DNA of 64,000 bases from Ferruginibacter lapsinanis (GTDB lineage: Bacteria; Bacteroidota; Bacteroidia; Chitinophagales; Chitinophagaceae). Within the stretch, counting starts at the first letter, position 1. Every line of letters begins with the position of its first letter. Location: the NCBI RefSeq assembly GCF_020783315.1, contig NZ_CP086063.1, positions 2,034,501 to 2,098,500 of the forward strand. The letters are read 5' to 3'. The translations under genes were made by a program, and so were the position numbers. This document shows positions 55,854 to 64,000 of the stretch, in pieces. The notes beneath the pieces were generated by a model. That model was not told the DNA's origin. It saw nothing but the letters and a program-made list of their open reading frames with translations, and searched no databases.

Positions 55854-55876
55854 ATAATTGAATTGCTAAATTGTTA

Positions 55877-56761
55877 TTATATTTTTTTATAGTTACTATA
55901 CTCAAAAGGTCGCCATCCAAATGCTTCCTGAATAAAGTATAAGATCCTATGTTTTAAATTTTTAAAATTCTTATTCTTTACATCAATATCAAAGTTCCAG
56001 TTTTCTTTAGCTACCAACTCTCTCATCACGGCAGGATGCGTTTCTTTAAACAATCGTACAGAATCTATTTTTGAATAATCAAACTGTACCTCTTTTCTTT
56101 CAGTATCGGTTTTTACTGTATTTCCGGCTTCCCCTGCCCACAGCTTACCAAAATCTTCTGTCTTTTTATTCATCGTTACAGGATTTCGAACCCATCCGTA
56201 ATGATAAATATAGGCATCAATGAGCTTTACCTGCAGCTTCCGGTTATCTTCCCATCTGAATCCCTGTGCATCAAGATAACTTTTGATCTTTTTATTGTTT
56301 CTTATTATCCTGATCTCTTTGCTGTACCATCTTCTCCCATCTCCAATGTACTTATAGCTTCCATAAAAATGATGATAGTTAAAAAGTAATCCTTCTACTT
56401 TTGCATCATCTTTATATTGATTCATTGCAGTTGTTATAGTACCATAATATTTTTCATGTACCACTTCATCTGCCTGTATGTAAAAGAGCCAATCACTGTT
56501 GGAGGCAGTAGCTGCAATAGCTTTATCTGTTTCAGCAGCCAATACTTTTCCGCCTTCTCTTAATCTGTCATCCCAAACGGAATGAATGATCTTTATTTTG
56601 TCTGAACCTATGGTAGCGATCAGGTTGTTGGTGTCATCTTCTGAATCTCCCAAAACAACTATCATTTCATCTACAACAGGTAATATTGATGTTATCGATT
56701 CCACCACCGGGTAGCCATATTTAATGGCATTCTTTACAAAGGTGAAACCGGAAACTTTCAT
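55877..56761 (-). CDS. Family 2 glycosyltransferase inserted in the sdh operon
   Basis: The 294-residue GT-A-fold protein starts with a typical GT2 N-terminus (TFVKNAIKYGYPVVESITSI), has an IIVVLGDSEDDT-type strand, and contains the ADEVVHEKYY acidic motif in the DxD-like position. It would transfer a sugar at the cytoplasmic membrane. It lies 4 bp after sdhA and 23 bp before sdhB, so it must be co-transcribed with succinate dehydrogenase, an arrangement I would not expect from function. There is no frameshift. Confidence 0.85.
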   Translation of the reverse strand: MKVSGFTFVKNAIKYGYPVVESITSILPVVDEMIVVLGDSEDDTNNLIATIGSDKIKIIHSVWDDRLREGGKVLAAETDKAIAATASNSDWLFYIQADEVVHEKYYGTITTAMNQYKDDAKVEGLLFNYHHFYGSYKYIGDGRRWYSKEIRIIRNNKKIKSYLDAQGFRWEDNRKLQVKLIDAYIYHYGWVRNPVTMNKKTEDFGKLWAGEAGNTVKTDTERKEVQFDYSKIDSVRLFKETHPAVMRELVAKENWNFDIDVKNKNFKNLKHRILYFIQEAFGWRPFEYSNYKKI

Positions 56762-56765
56762 ACGT

Positions 56766-58742
56766 TTATTTATAAGAACGTTGTGATGGTTTTACAATTT
56801 CAAAAGTCAATGGCTCCTTATTTAGTTCCCAATTACTTTCGCCTTTGTATTCCCATGCTGATACATAGCTGAAGTTGTCATCATCACGTTTTGCTTCGCC
56901 TTCCTCTGTTTGAGACTCTTCTCTGAAGTGTCCGCCGCAGCTTTCTCTTCTGTCTAACGCATCTTTACACATCAATTCACCCAATTCGATAAAATCAGCC
57001 ACTCTGCCTGCTTTATCCAGTTCCGGATTCATTTCATTTATATCTCCCGGAATTCTTACATCACTCCAGAATTCTTTTTTTAATGCCTGTATTTCAGCAA
57101 TTGCTTGTTTTAACCCTTCTTCATTACGAGCCATTCCACATTTGTCCCACATGATCTTACCCAGGCGTTTATGGAAGCTTTCAACAGATTTGGTACCCTT
57201 GATATTCATGAGCGTATTAATTCTGTCGCTTACAGCTTTTTCTGTTTCAACAAAAGCCGGATGATCGGTAGGGATGCTGGCAGTACGAATGTCGTCTGCT
57301 AAGTAGTTACCTAAAGTGTAAGGAATTACAAAGTAACCATCTGCCAATCCTTGCATCAAAGCACTTGCACCCAATCTGTTTGCACCATGGTCACTAAAAT
57401 TAGCCTCACCTAATGCATATAAACCAGGTACAGTAGTTTGCAGCTCATAATCAACCCATAAGCCACCCATGGTATAATGCACGGCAGGGTAGATCCTCAT
57501 CGGCATTTCATATGGATCTTCACCAGTGATCTTAGCATACATATCAAACAGGTTGCCGTATTTTTCTTTTACAACTTCCTTGCCTAGTTTAATAATAGTT
57601 TGTTCGTCAACGTTAGTGTCTCCTTGTTTTCCTGCTTCAATTTTTCCGTAACGGATAATTGCTGCAGCAAAATCTAGGTAAACAGCCTGTTTGCTACTTC
57701 CTACGCCGTAACCGGCATCACATCTTTCTTTAGCCGCACGGCTTGCCACATCTCTTGGAACAAGATTTCCAAAAGCTGGATATCTTCTTTCCAGGTAATA
57801 ATCTCTTTCTTCTTCAGGAATGTCTACAGCTTTTCTGTTGTCGTTTTGTTTTTTTGGCACCCAGATACGTCCATCATTTCTCAGTGATTCACTCATCAGG
57901 GTTAATTTGCTCTGATGGTCTCCACTAACAGGGATACAGGTAGGATGTATTTGTGTAAAACATGGGTTTCCGAAGAAAGCTCCTTTTTTGTGCGCTTTCC
58001 ATGCAGCAGTAACATTACTACCCATCGCATTGGTGCTTAGGTAGAATACGTTTCCATAACCACCGGTACATAATAGTACCGCATGTCCGAAATGGCGTTC
58101 TAATTTTCCTGTAACCAGGTCTCTTGCGATAATACCTCTTGCTTTACCATCCACCATCACCACATCTAACATTTCGTGGCGGCTGTATTGTGTTACGGTT
58201 CCTAAAGCAACTTGTCTTTCCAAAGCACTGTAGGCACCTAATAATAATTGTTGTCCTGTTTGGCCGGCAGCGTAAAAAGTACGTTGTACCTGCGTACCAC
58301 CAAAGCTACGGTTACTTAATAAACCGCCATATTCTCTTGCAAATGGCACACCTTGTGCAACACACTGGTCAATAATATTAGCACTTACTTCTGCTAAACG
58401 ATGTACGTTGGCTTCCCTGGCTCTGTAATCTCCACCTTTTACAGTATCATAAAATAAGCGGAAAACACTATCGCCATCATTTTGATAATTTTTTGCAGCA
58501 TTGATACCACCCTGTGCAGCAATACTGTGTGCACGACGTGGGCTATCCTGAAAACAAAATGTTTTTACTTTATATCCCATTTCTCCCAAAGCGGCAGCAG
58601 CAGAGGATCCGGCTAAACCGGTACCTACTATGATCACTTCAAGCTTACGCTTATTTGCAGGGTTTACAAGCTTTACATGTCCTTTGTAATCTTCCCACTT
58701 TGCACTCATTTCGCCATGAGGAATTTTTGAATCGAAAGCCAT
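56766..58742 (-). CDS. sdhA: Succinate dehydrogenase/fumarate reductase flavoprotein subunit
   Basis: The 658-residue protein has the FAD dinucleotide fold GTGLAG (40-45), a covalent-FAD histidine H72 in [10 protein letters not shown], the capping-domain and substrate motifs ([15 protein letters not shown] and the TQIHPTC region) and a long helical C-terminus. It oxidises succinate (or reduces fumarate) in complex with SdhB and the cytochrome b subunit SdhC. It follows sdhC by 54 bp on the same strand. Confidence 0.98.
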   Translation of the reverse strand: MAFDSKIPHGEMSAKWEDYKGHVKLVNPANKRKLEVIIVGTGLAGSSAAAALGEMGYKVKTFCFQDSPRRAHSIAAQGGINAAKNYQNDGDSVFRLFYDTVKGGDYRAREANVHRLAEVSANIIDQCVAQGVPFAREYGGLLSNRSFGGTQVQRTFYAAGQTGQQLLLGAYSALERQVALGTVTQYSRHEMLDVVMVDGKARGIIARDLVTGKLERHFGHAVLLCTGGYGNVFYLSTNAMGSNVTAAWKAHKKGAFFGNPCFTQIHPTCIPVSGDHQSKLTLMSESLRNDGRIWVPKKQNDNRKAVDIPEEERDYYLERRYPAFGNLVPRDVASRAAKERCDAGYGVGSSKQAVYLDFAAAIIRYGKIEAGKQGDTNVDEQTIIKLGKEVVKEKYGNLFDMYAKITGEDPYEMPMRIYPAVHYTMGGLWVDYELQTTVPGLYALGEANFSDHGANRLGASALMQGLADGYFVIPYTLGNYLADDIRTASIPTDHPAFVETEKAVSDRINTLMNIKGTKSVESFHKRLGKIMWDKCGMARNEEGLKQAIAEIQALKKEFWSDVRIPGDINEMNPELDKAGRVADFIELGELMCKDALDRRESCGGHFREESQTEEGEAKRDDDNFSYVSAWEYKGESNWELNKEPLTFEIVKPSQRSYK

Positions 58743-58796
58743 ATCGTTAAGTAATTAAGAATTATTAATTAAGGGTTAAGATTTTTGTCTGAATCG

Positions 58797-59465
58797 TTAT
58801 TGTATTACATCCAAAAACATCAGTATCGGCATCAATGCAAACAACAAACAAACAATGATTGAGTAAACAATTCCGATATTTTTAATGATTGGGGTATAAC
58901 GTTTGTGATTGATGCCAAAAGTCTGGAAAGCACTGCCGAAGCCATGATACAGATGCCAGAACAAAGAAATAACACCAGCTACATATAACACTACCCAGTA
59001 CCAAACACTAAATACTTCTTTGATCTTTTCGTAAGAGTTTTCATTATCCTCTCCGAAATAAATATCTTGTTTAGTATGTACCCAAAAATGCGAAAGGTGC
59101 ATGATCAGGAATAATAAAAGGAGTGTGCCCAATATTCCCATGCTGCGGCTGTACCATTTACTGTTCTTGTTAGCATCGCTAACAGAATATTTGATTGGAC
59201 GGGCAGCACTGTTTTGCTGCCACAATAACAGGCCTTGAATAATATGTAAGATCAAACCGGCAAACAAACCAATTTCCATGATTCGTACTACCCAATTATG
59301 GCTCATAAAATGAGCGGCGGTATTAAAAGTTTCGCCACCATCATTTACGAAGATGCAGGAGTTAACGCCTACATGCACAATTAAAAAAGTTATCAAAAAA
59401 AGTCCGGTAAGGCCCATTACGAATTTCTTGCCTATCGAAGAAGTTAAAAACTGTTTCCAGGTCAT
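58797..59465 (-). CDS. sdhC: Succinate dehydrogenase cytochrome b subunit
   Basis: I start it at the ATG at 59465 (MTWKQFLTSSIGKKFVMG), matching the family; the upstream ATG at 59549 adds a leader crossing the promoter. The 222-residue protein has five hydrophobic helices with histidines positioned for heme (HVGVNS, HIIQG, HLSHFW, HLYHGFG), the diheme, single-polypeptide type common in Bacteroidota. It anchors SdhAB and passes electrons to menaquinone. First gene of the operon. Confidence 0.95.
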   Translation of the reverse strand: MTWKQFLTSSIGKKFVMGLTGLFLITFLIVHVGVNSCIFVNDGGETFNTAAHFMSHNWVVRIMEIGLFAGLILHIIQGLLLWQQNSAARPIKYSVSDANKNSKWYSRSMGILGTLLLLFLIMHLSHFWVHTKQDIYFGEDNENSYEKIKEVFSVWYWVVLYVAGVISLFWHLYHGFGSAFQTFGINHKRYTPIIKNIGIVYSIIVCLLFALMPILMFLDVIQ

Positions 59466-59495
59466 ATAGCAGAAGTTATAATAAATAAGATTATG

Positions 59496-59503
59496 CAAAA
59501 ATA
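59496..59503 (-). promoter_or_regulatory. -7 box of the sdh operon
   Basis: On the minus strand TATTTTTG lies 30 bp before the sdhC ATG; a TTTG is 13 bp further up, rather close. Confidence 0.5.
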
Positions 59504-59578
59504 CGTTAGTAACAGTCAAAAAAAACCTTTGACGAATGTTTTTATGCAAACGATACCAACATTTATAAACATTTTAAT

Positions 59579-60142
59579 TTAATCTAATAGTTTAAGCATC
59601 CAATTATCTATCTGTTGAAACACAATATCGGGCTTTAATGTTCGCCATTGAGGGAACTCTATCAATGATACATAATTGGTTAGCCGGGCTTTTTTAAAAT
59701 CGTATTGTGTTTGTTCAGGCATATCCATCACTACGATCCAGCCGCCTGTATCCAATACCTGCTCTCTCCATTCCTCATAATAACTGTCATCGCTGCTGTG
59801 AAAATTCAATACGTTTTCAGCAATCAGTATAAATTTATTGATACCATTAGCAAATAGTTGGTCGGTCACATCTCTCCGCATGGTCATGATGTCATTTTCA
59901 ATTGCATCATTCCATTCTCCCAGCAATTCTATAATGGCAAATTGCTGTTCATAATCAGCAAATAAGATCTTCATGTACAAAGTTCTGCTGCCGAAATCAT
60001 CCCATTGAGGATGGATGTAATAATTGTAAACAGTTTGCGAAAATTCAAATTCGCTGTAGGTGCGTCCATAAAAGGGTGAGCGGAAATCTTCTTCGGCTGT
60101 GTAGAGGTGTCGCCAATTATAGTAAGGTTCTATATCCTGCAT
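59579..60142 (-). CDS. Conserved hypothetical protein
   Basis: A 187-residue soluble, acidic protein with no signal peptide and no family I can name. It contains alternating strand/helix segments (NKFILIAENVLNFHSSDD, GGWIVVMDMPEQTQYDF), compatible with a small alpha/beta fold. It is upstream of sdhC on the same strand but has its own gap, so a link to the sdh operon is doubtful. The intact frame and codon use support a true gene. Confidence 0.75.
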   Translation of the reverse strand: MQDIEPYYNWRHLYTAEEDFRSPFYGRTYSEFEFSQTVYNYYIHPQWDDFGSRTLYMKILFADYEQQFAIIELLGEWNDAIENDIMTMRRDVTDQLFANGINKFILIAENVLNFHSSDDSYYEEWREQVLDTGGWIVVMDMPEQTQYDFKKARLTNYVSLIEFPQWRTLKPDIVFQQIDNWMLKLLD

Positions 60143-60240
60143 TGTATATTAACAATGATCTCTTCACCATTGTTGCATAGGAAGATCATCAACCGCAAAA
60201 TTAAATCATACCTGCCAGAAATATCATAAATAATTATTGT

Positions 60241-60271
60241 AAAAAAGAAGGCTGCACAGATGTGCAGCCTT
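60241..60271 (-). terminator. Terminator of the T9SS cargo gene
   Basis: An 11-bp stem AAGGCTGCACA/TGTGCAGCCTT with a two-base centre; the minus strand continues with a T-run. Confidence 0.9.
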
Positions 60272-60294
60272 TGCTTATTAACCCATATAATATT

Positions 60295-61506
60295 TTAGTT
60301 GGCAATTATTTTTTCTGAAACAATTAATTTTTTGTTGGCATCAGTAACTTTTACAAAATAAAAGCCTTTGAGGGGTTTTTTATTTAATGCAATAGTTTTG
60401 GTCTGATCTCCTTTACCAACAATTACTCTGACAGACTGAATCAATTTGCCGGATAGATCCGTGAACAGCACATTATAAGCACCTTCTTTCTGGTTGATAA
60501 AACTTACATTAAAAGTAGTACCTAAAACCGGGTTAGGAAATACCTTAGATAATTTGCTATCTACTATGCAACCTCCGGGAAGTATACCGGCTTTGGCATC
60601 ATCGTATTTCTTTTGAGATAAAAATTTATTGTTTGCCAGGTCAGATGCATTAAATGTTTTTTCAGTGCTTTCAATTTTCACGGCTTTCAGGTCATTTATA
60701 TTTACTGTGTACAAACCATCATACACATTAGCGGTACTTACAACTAAGTTGCCGTCATTATCAACAACAGCACCATTAGTAGTGTAGTATTCAGGCAAGC
60801 CGGTGATAGTGCCGGTAAATGCAGCTGTTTTGTTATTTACATCAATAGTAAAAACATTGTGTCTTGCTGTAACTACTACTAATTTTCCAAAAGCATCGGC
60901 AACCATATCTCCACCCCATGCGCTTAGTTTGTCATGAAATGATATTGCATTCTCTGCAGCGTCAGTTACTTGTCCTAAGTCTTCTACCACAGGATTTTTA
61001 TCCGTTGTAAAACGAATCAGGTGCTTAGCATCATTCGTTAATGCATAGCCGTAACCGTCAGCACCAAAAACCATTCTGGTAATATGATTTTCTTCTGTTT
61101 GGTAATTTGAAGTAGACGTAGTTGGTATAATAGATTTTTTTACGACAGTAAAATTGGCATCTCTAGAAGAAAGATCAAGATAGTAGATGTCGGAAAAATG
61201 CATGGGAGCAAAATACAGCCTGTTGTGTCTTGCGTCAAATGCACAAGCCGCAACTCCATAAGCAGTAGGGTTTACTTTTATTGATGCATCTGTTTTATTG
61301 ATAAAAGATGTAGTAAACTTTGTTTTATCTGCTTCAAACAATGTTTTTACCACTTTTCCTGTAGAAACATCAATTTGTTTAATATCTGCCCAGAAATACT
61401 TATTATCTGTTTTTCCTGTGATGGCATAAGCCGTATTCTGCTGTTGTGCAGAGGCCATAAGGGATGCCGAAACAAGTGTTGCGGAGAGTAAAAGTTTGCA
61501 TTTCAT
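60295..61506 (-). CDS. Secreted T9SS type A cargo protein
   Basis: A 403-residue protein with signal peptide (LSATLVSASLMASAQ), an N-terminal propeller-like region of about 310 residues (repeated NRLYFAP, YLDLSSRD, GYALTND segments) and a sorting tail from VFPNPVLGTTFNVSF to GFYFVKVTDANKKLIVSEKII. This points to T9SS export and surface display. The propeller may bind a ligand; unknown. It stands alone with its own terminator. Confidence 0.87.
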   Translation of the reverse strand: MKCKLLLSATLVSASLMASAQQQNTAYAITGKTDNKYFWADIKQIDVSTGKVVKTLFEADKTKFTTSFINKTDASIKVNPTAYGVAACAFDARHNRLYFAPMHFSDIYYLDLSSRDANFTVVKKSIIPTTSTSNYQTEENHITRMVFGADGYGYALTNDAKHLIRFTTDKNPVVEDLGQVTDAAENAISFHDKLSAWGGDMVADAFGKLVVVTARHNVFTIDVNNKTAAFTGTITGLPEYYTTNGAVVDNDGNLVVSTANVYDGLYTVNINDLKAVKIESTEKTFNASDLANNKFLSQKKYDDAKAGILPGGCIVDSKLSKVFPNPVLGTTFNVSFINQKEGAYNVLFTDLSGKLIQSVRVIVGKGDQTKTIALNKKPLKGFYFVKVTDANKKLIVSEKIIAN

Positions 61507-61644
61507 ATGAGTATATTTTATTTAAGTGAATAAAATTGTATCGTAAATTACATTATTGACTTGTAAAAAACAAGAAATTTTTATGAAAGAGAAATATACT
61601 AAAATCAAATAGAACTAATTGTAAACCAGTTGTTTCGGAATTAT

Positions 61645-62493
61645 TTACTTTGAATGATACCTTATTAAGCCATCCATCGGACGTTTGATCACCTGCCCCA
61701 ACTGTAGTTCATATGCGGCACACATTTCTTTTAACACATCTCTGAAACCGTAAGCAACACTGCCTACAAAATTTATAGGCATTTTCCAGCTTTCGCTGTA
61801 TTTATATACATGGTGAAAGAAAAAATCATTGAAAGCATCTTCAATAATATTCTCTATCATGTAGTGTCCCCTGTTTTCCACTAAAAAGGAGGTAAAGGTT
61901 GCCAGGTAACGATTGGGGAGTGGTTTTTTATACACCGCATCTAAAATTTCGATATCTGTTGTATTGAACTTAGCATTAAATCTGTCCATCAAATCGGCAT
62001 CAAATGTTTTGTACAAATAGTATTGAACCACTTTTTTACCCAGATAAGCGCCACTGCCTTCATCTCCTAAAATGAAGCCAAGCCCCGGGCTGTTCTTAAC
62101 AATCGTCTTTCCATTATAGTAGCAGGAATTTGAGCCGGTGCCCAATATGCAGGCAATTCCTTTTTTGTCACCACATAGAGCTTTGGCGGCTCCTAACAGA
62201 TCGTGGTCTACTTTTATGGTTGCTTTCCCAAATGTATTTTTAATGGCTTGCTGAACGTGTTTTTTATTAGCCGGGTTGCTGCATCCAGTTCCATAAAAAA
62301 ATATAGTATCCGGCTGTATGTTTTTCATCTTAGGTTTTAGCTCAGTTTCCAGGATATCCTGTATTTGACGGGAGCTAAGAAAGTACGGGCTAAGCCCTTG
62401 TGTAATAAAGGTTTTTTTTGTTTTACCATTCAATAAACACCATTCTGCTTTTGTTGATCCGCTATCGGCAATTAATATAATACTCATATCCAT
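61645..62493 (-). CDS. N-acetylglucosamine kinase-like / BadF-type ATPase
   Basis: The 282-residue protein shows the ASKHA phosphate loops: ADSGSTKAEW (phosphate 1), ILGTGSNSCYY (phosphate 2) and GFILGDEGSGAYLG (adenosine/connect region). The BadF/BcrA group includes eukaryote-like N-acetylglucosamine kinases, the likely role in a Bacteroidota that recycles or consumes amino sugars. An alternative start is the Met two codons in. It diverges from the S41 peptidase gene. Confidence 0.87.
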   Translation of the reverse strand: MDMSIILIADSGSTKAEWCLLNGKTKKTFITQGLSPYFLSSRQIQDILETELKPKMKNIQPDTIFFYGTGCSNPANKKHVQQAIKNTFGKATIKVDHDLLGAAKALCGDKKGIACILGTGSNSCYYNGKTIVKNSPGLGFILGDEGSGAYLGKKVVQYYLYKTFDADLMDRFNAKFNTTDIEILDAVYKKPLPNRYLATFTSFLVENRGHYMIENIIEDAFNDFFFHHVYKYSESWKMPINFVGSVAYGFRDVLKEMCAAYELQLGQVIKRPMDGLIRYHSK

Positions 62494-62565
62494 ATTCGTT
62501 TAGAGATTGAAGTTACTGCATTCATATTAATTGGTATAACTTCGTGAAAATTTTGGAAATAAAAT

Positions 62566-64000
62566 ATGAATAAAAAGATTCAGGTCTGGCTTCCGCTGCT
62601 TTTTAGTTTGACGATGATAGTGGGAATGATTTTTGGTTATCAGATGAGAGACAATATGCCCGGAAAACGCTTCTTTTCCTTAGATAAATCAACTCCTTTA
62701 CAGGAAGTGATGGATCTGATCAAATCCAGATATGTTGATGATGTTAAAGTGAATGCATTAGGCGATACTGCAATAATGGCGATGCTGAGTAAATTAGACC
62801 CTCATTCTGTTTTTATACCTAAGGAAGAATTGCAGGGAGTGAACGAAGACCTTGCCGGAAAATTTTTCGGGATAGGTATTGAGTTCAATATTTTCGATGA
62901 TACGATCAATGTGATCAATGTTTTACCGGATGGGCCGAGTTTTATTGCCGGGCTGCAGGCCGGAGATAAATTCATTAAGGTAGATGACAGTTTGGTAGCG
63001 GGGCAAAAGATCACTTCAGAAAGAGTTAGAAAGTTGTTGAGAGGGGATATGGGTACAAAGGTTGTTATCACAGTTCTTCGTAACAACACAAAAAAGGTAT
63101 TCACGGTAAATCGTGATGCCATTCCTATTGTAAGTATTGATGCTGGATATATGTTAGGTGGTGGTATTGGTTATATCAAGATCAATAAGTTCTCTCAATC
63201 TACTTACAGAGAATTTATGCAAACGCTTGAAAAGTTACAGGCGCAGGGACTTAAAGAATTGGTACTCGACCTGAGAGGTAATCCAGGGGGAATATTAGAT
63301 GAGGCCACTGAAATTGCTGATGAATTTTTGGATGGAGATAAATTGATCACTTATACCGAAGGTAAAAATTTTCCTAAAAAGGAATATCGTTGTAAAAGGC
63401 AAGGCCTGTTTGAAAAAGGATCTTTAGTTGTTTTAATGGATGAGGGTTCTGCAAGTGCCAGCGAAGTGTTGAGCGGTGCATTGCAGGACTGGGATAGAGC
63501 AACGATCATCGGTAGACGAAGTTTTGGTAAAGGGCTGGTACAGGAACAATATGATCTGAGTGATGGAAGTGCATTGCGTCTAACAGTCGCAAGATATTAT
63601 ACGCCAATCGGCAGAAGTATTCAGCGTTCTTACACTAATGGGGGAAAAGCATATTATGATGAGATATCCAATCGTTTTCATGATGGAGAAGTTTTTTCGG
63701 CCGATTCTGTAAAAAATGATACCTCTAAATTGTACAAAACAATGGGAGGTAAAAAGGTATATGGCGGCGGAGGAATTACTCCTGACTTTTTTATACCTAT
63801 AGACACCGGCAACTATTCGTTAAGTGCCACAAAGATCTACCTTAGCGGAACGATAGGAGATTTTGCCTATAAATATTATTTACAAAACTTACAACAACTT
63901 TCTGCTTACAAAACTCCTGCTCAGTTTGTAAAAGGGTTTTCATTCAGTGAAGCAGACTGGAATGCTTTTGGGGCATTAGCAGCAAAAGACTCTATTAACC
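62566..64000 (+). CDS. S41-family C-terminal-processing peptidase (3' end cut by window edge)
   Basis: I translated this from the ATG at 62566; it stays open for 478 codons to the window edge. It has an N-terminal membrane anchor (WLPLLFSLTMIVGMIFGYQM), a PDZ domain (about 85-165) and the S41 core with the SASASE motif containing S297 and, 25 residues later, catalytic K322 in SFGKGLVQ. The spacing matches CtpA/Prc Ser-Lys peptidases. These cleave proteins in the periplasm from their C-terminus. The C-terminal part is missing. Confidence 0.95.
   Translation, partial: MNKKIQVWLPLLFSLTMIVGMIFGYQMRDNMPGKRFFSLDKSTPLQEVMDLIKSRYVDDVKVNALGDTAIMAMLSKLDPHSVFIPKEELQGVNEDLAGKFFGIGIEFNIFDDTINVINVLPDGPSFIAGLQAGDKFIKVDDSLVAGQKITSERVRKLLRGDMGTKVVITVLRNNTKKVFTVNRDAIPIVSIDAGYMLGGGIGYIKINKFSQSTYREFMQTLEKLQAQGLKELVLDLRGNPGGILDEATEIADEFLDGDKLITYTEGKNFPKKEYRCKRQGLFEKGSLVVLMDEGSASASEVLSGALQDWDRATIIGRRSFGKGLVQEQYDLSDGSALRLTVARYYTPIGRSIQRSYTNGGKAYYDEISNRFHDGEVFSADSVKNDTSKLYKTMGGKKVYGGGGITPDFFIPIDTGNYSLSATKIYLSGTIGDFAYKYYLQNLQQLSAYKTPAQFVKGFSFSEADWNAFGALAAKDSIN

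Noticed and set aside
59466..59549. Upstream ATG for sdhC
   Set aside because: The extension would cross the apparent promoter and is absent from the family pattern.

Overview
The window looks like a chromosomal segment from a member of the Bacteroidota, most likely a Chitinophagaceae-type bacterium. This rests on AT-rich DNA, recurrent TAnnTTTG promoter -7 boxes, three secreted proteins with type IX secretion (T9SS) sorting tails, an Oar-like TonB-dependent receptor, a SprA-like outer-membrane protein, and a Bacteroidota-style sdhC-sdhA-sdhB set. The genus cannot be fixed from sequence alone. I saw no phage, intact insertion sequence, CRISPR array, rRNA or tRNA.

Layout. 1-5150: a truncated Gfo/Idh/MocA oxidoreductase, three tandem paralogous small membrane proteins, then rpsO and pnp. 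5153-12070: a six-gene minus-strand operon (RimK-like ATP-grasp ligase, carboxylate-amine ligase, class I glutamine amidotransferase, second ATP-grasp-like protein, CHAD-like protein, atypical SDR) with a divergent esterase. It is a probable amide-ligating pathway of unknown product. 12147-27181: Oar-like receptor, ribBA, T9SS cargo, mutS, a TrmH-type methyltransferase, a UbiA prenyltransferase, ruvX, def and two secreted proteins. 27352-31644: rpoC with its own promoter and no rpoB beside it. 31645-32885: two gene-poor stretches around one small membrane protein, holding a 203-bp inverted-repeat-bounded element and a 41/42-bp minisatellite of hairpins. 32886-45372: DUF1684 and MORN-repeat proteins, arginase-family hydrolase, CrtA-like protein, secreted GH13 amylase, HU/SPOR-like membrane protein, smpB, accD, fbaA and a GT39-like membrane protein.

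45373-46633 is the most unusual part. It is a 1.26-kb non-coding stretch with three tandem copies of a roughly 320-bp unit. Each copy appears to encode, on the minus strand, a 110-128-nt structured RNA with its own TATCTTTG box. The RNA's 5' and 3' ends pair in a 15-bp stem, and in two copies the stem is followed directly by a T-rich tract. These are my best candidate for an undescribed system; a 6S-like RNA family is one possible identity.

46634-64000: a CBS-domain cystathionine beta-synthase/cysteine synthase, a YCF48-like secreted protein, an alpha/beta hydrolase, a DUF486 membrane protein, a coiled-coil membrane protein, the SprA-like barrel protein, sdhCAB with a family 2 glycosyltransferase inserted between sdhA and sdhB, a conserved hypothetical protein, a T9SS cargo protein, an N-acetylglucosamine-kinase-like ATPase and a truncated S41 C-terminal-processing peptidase.
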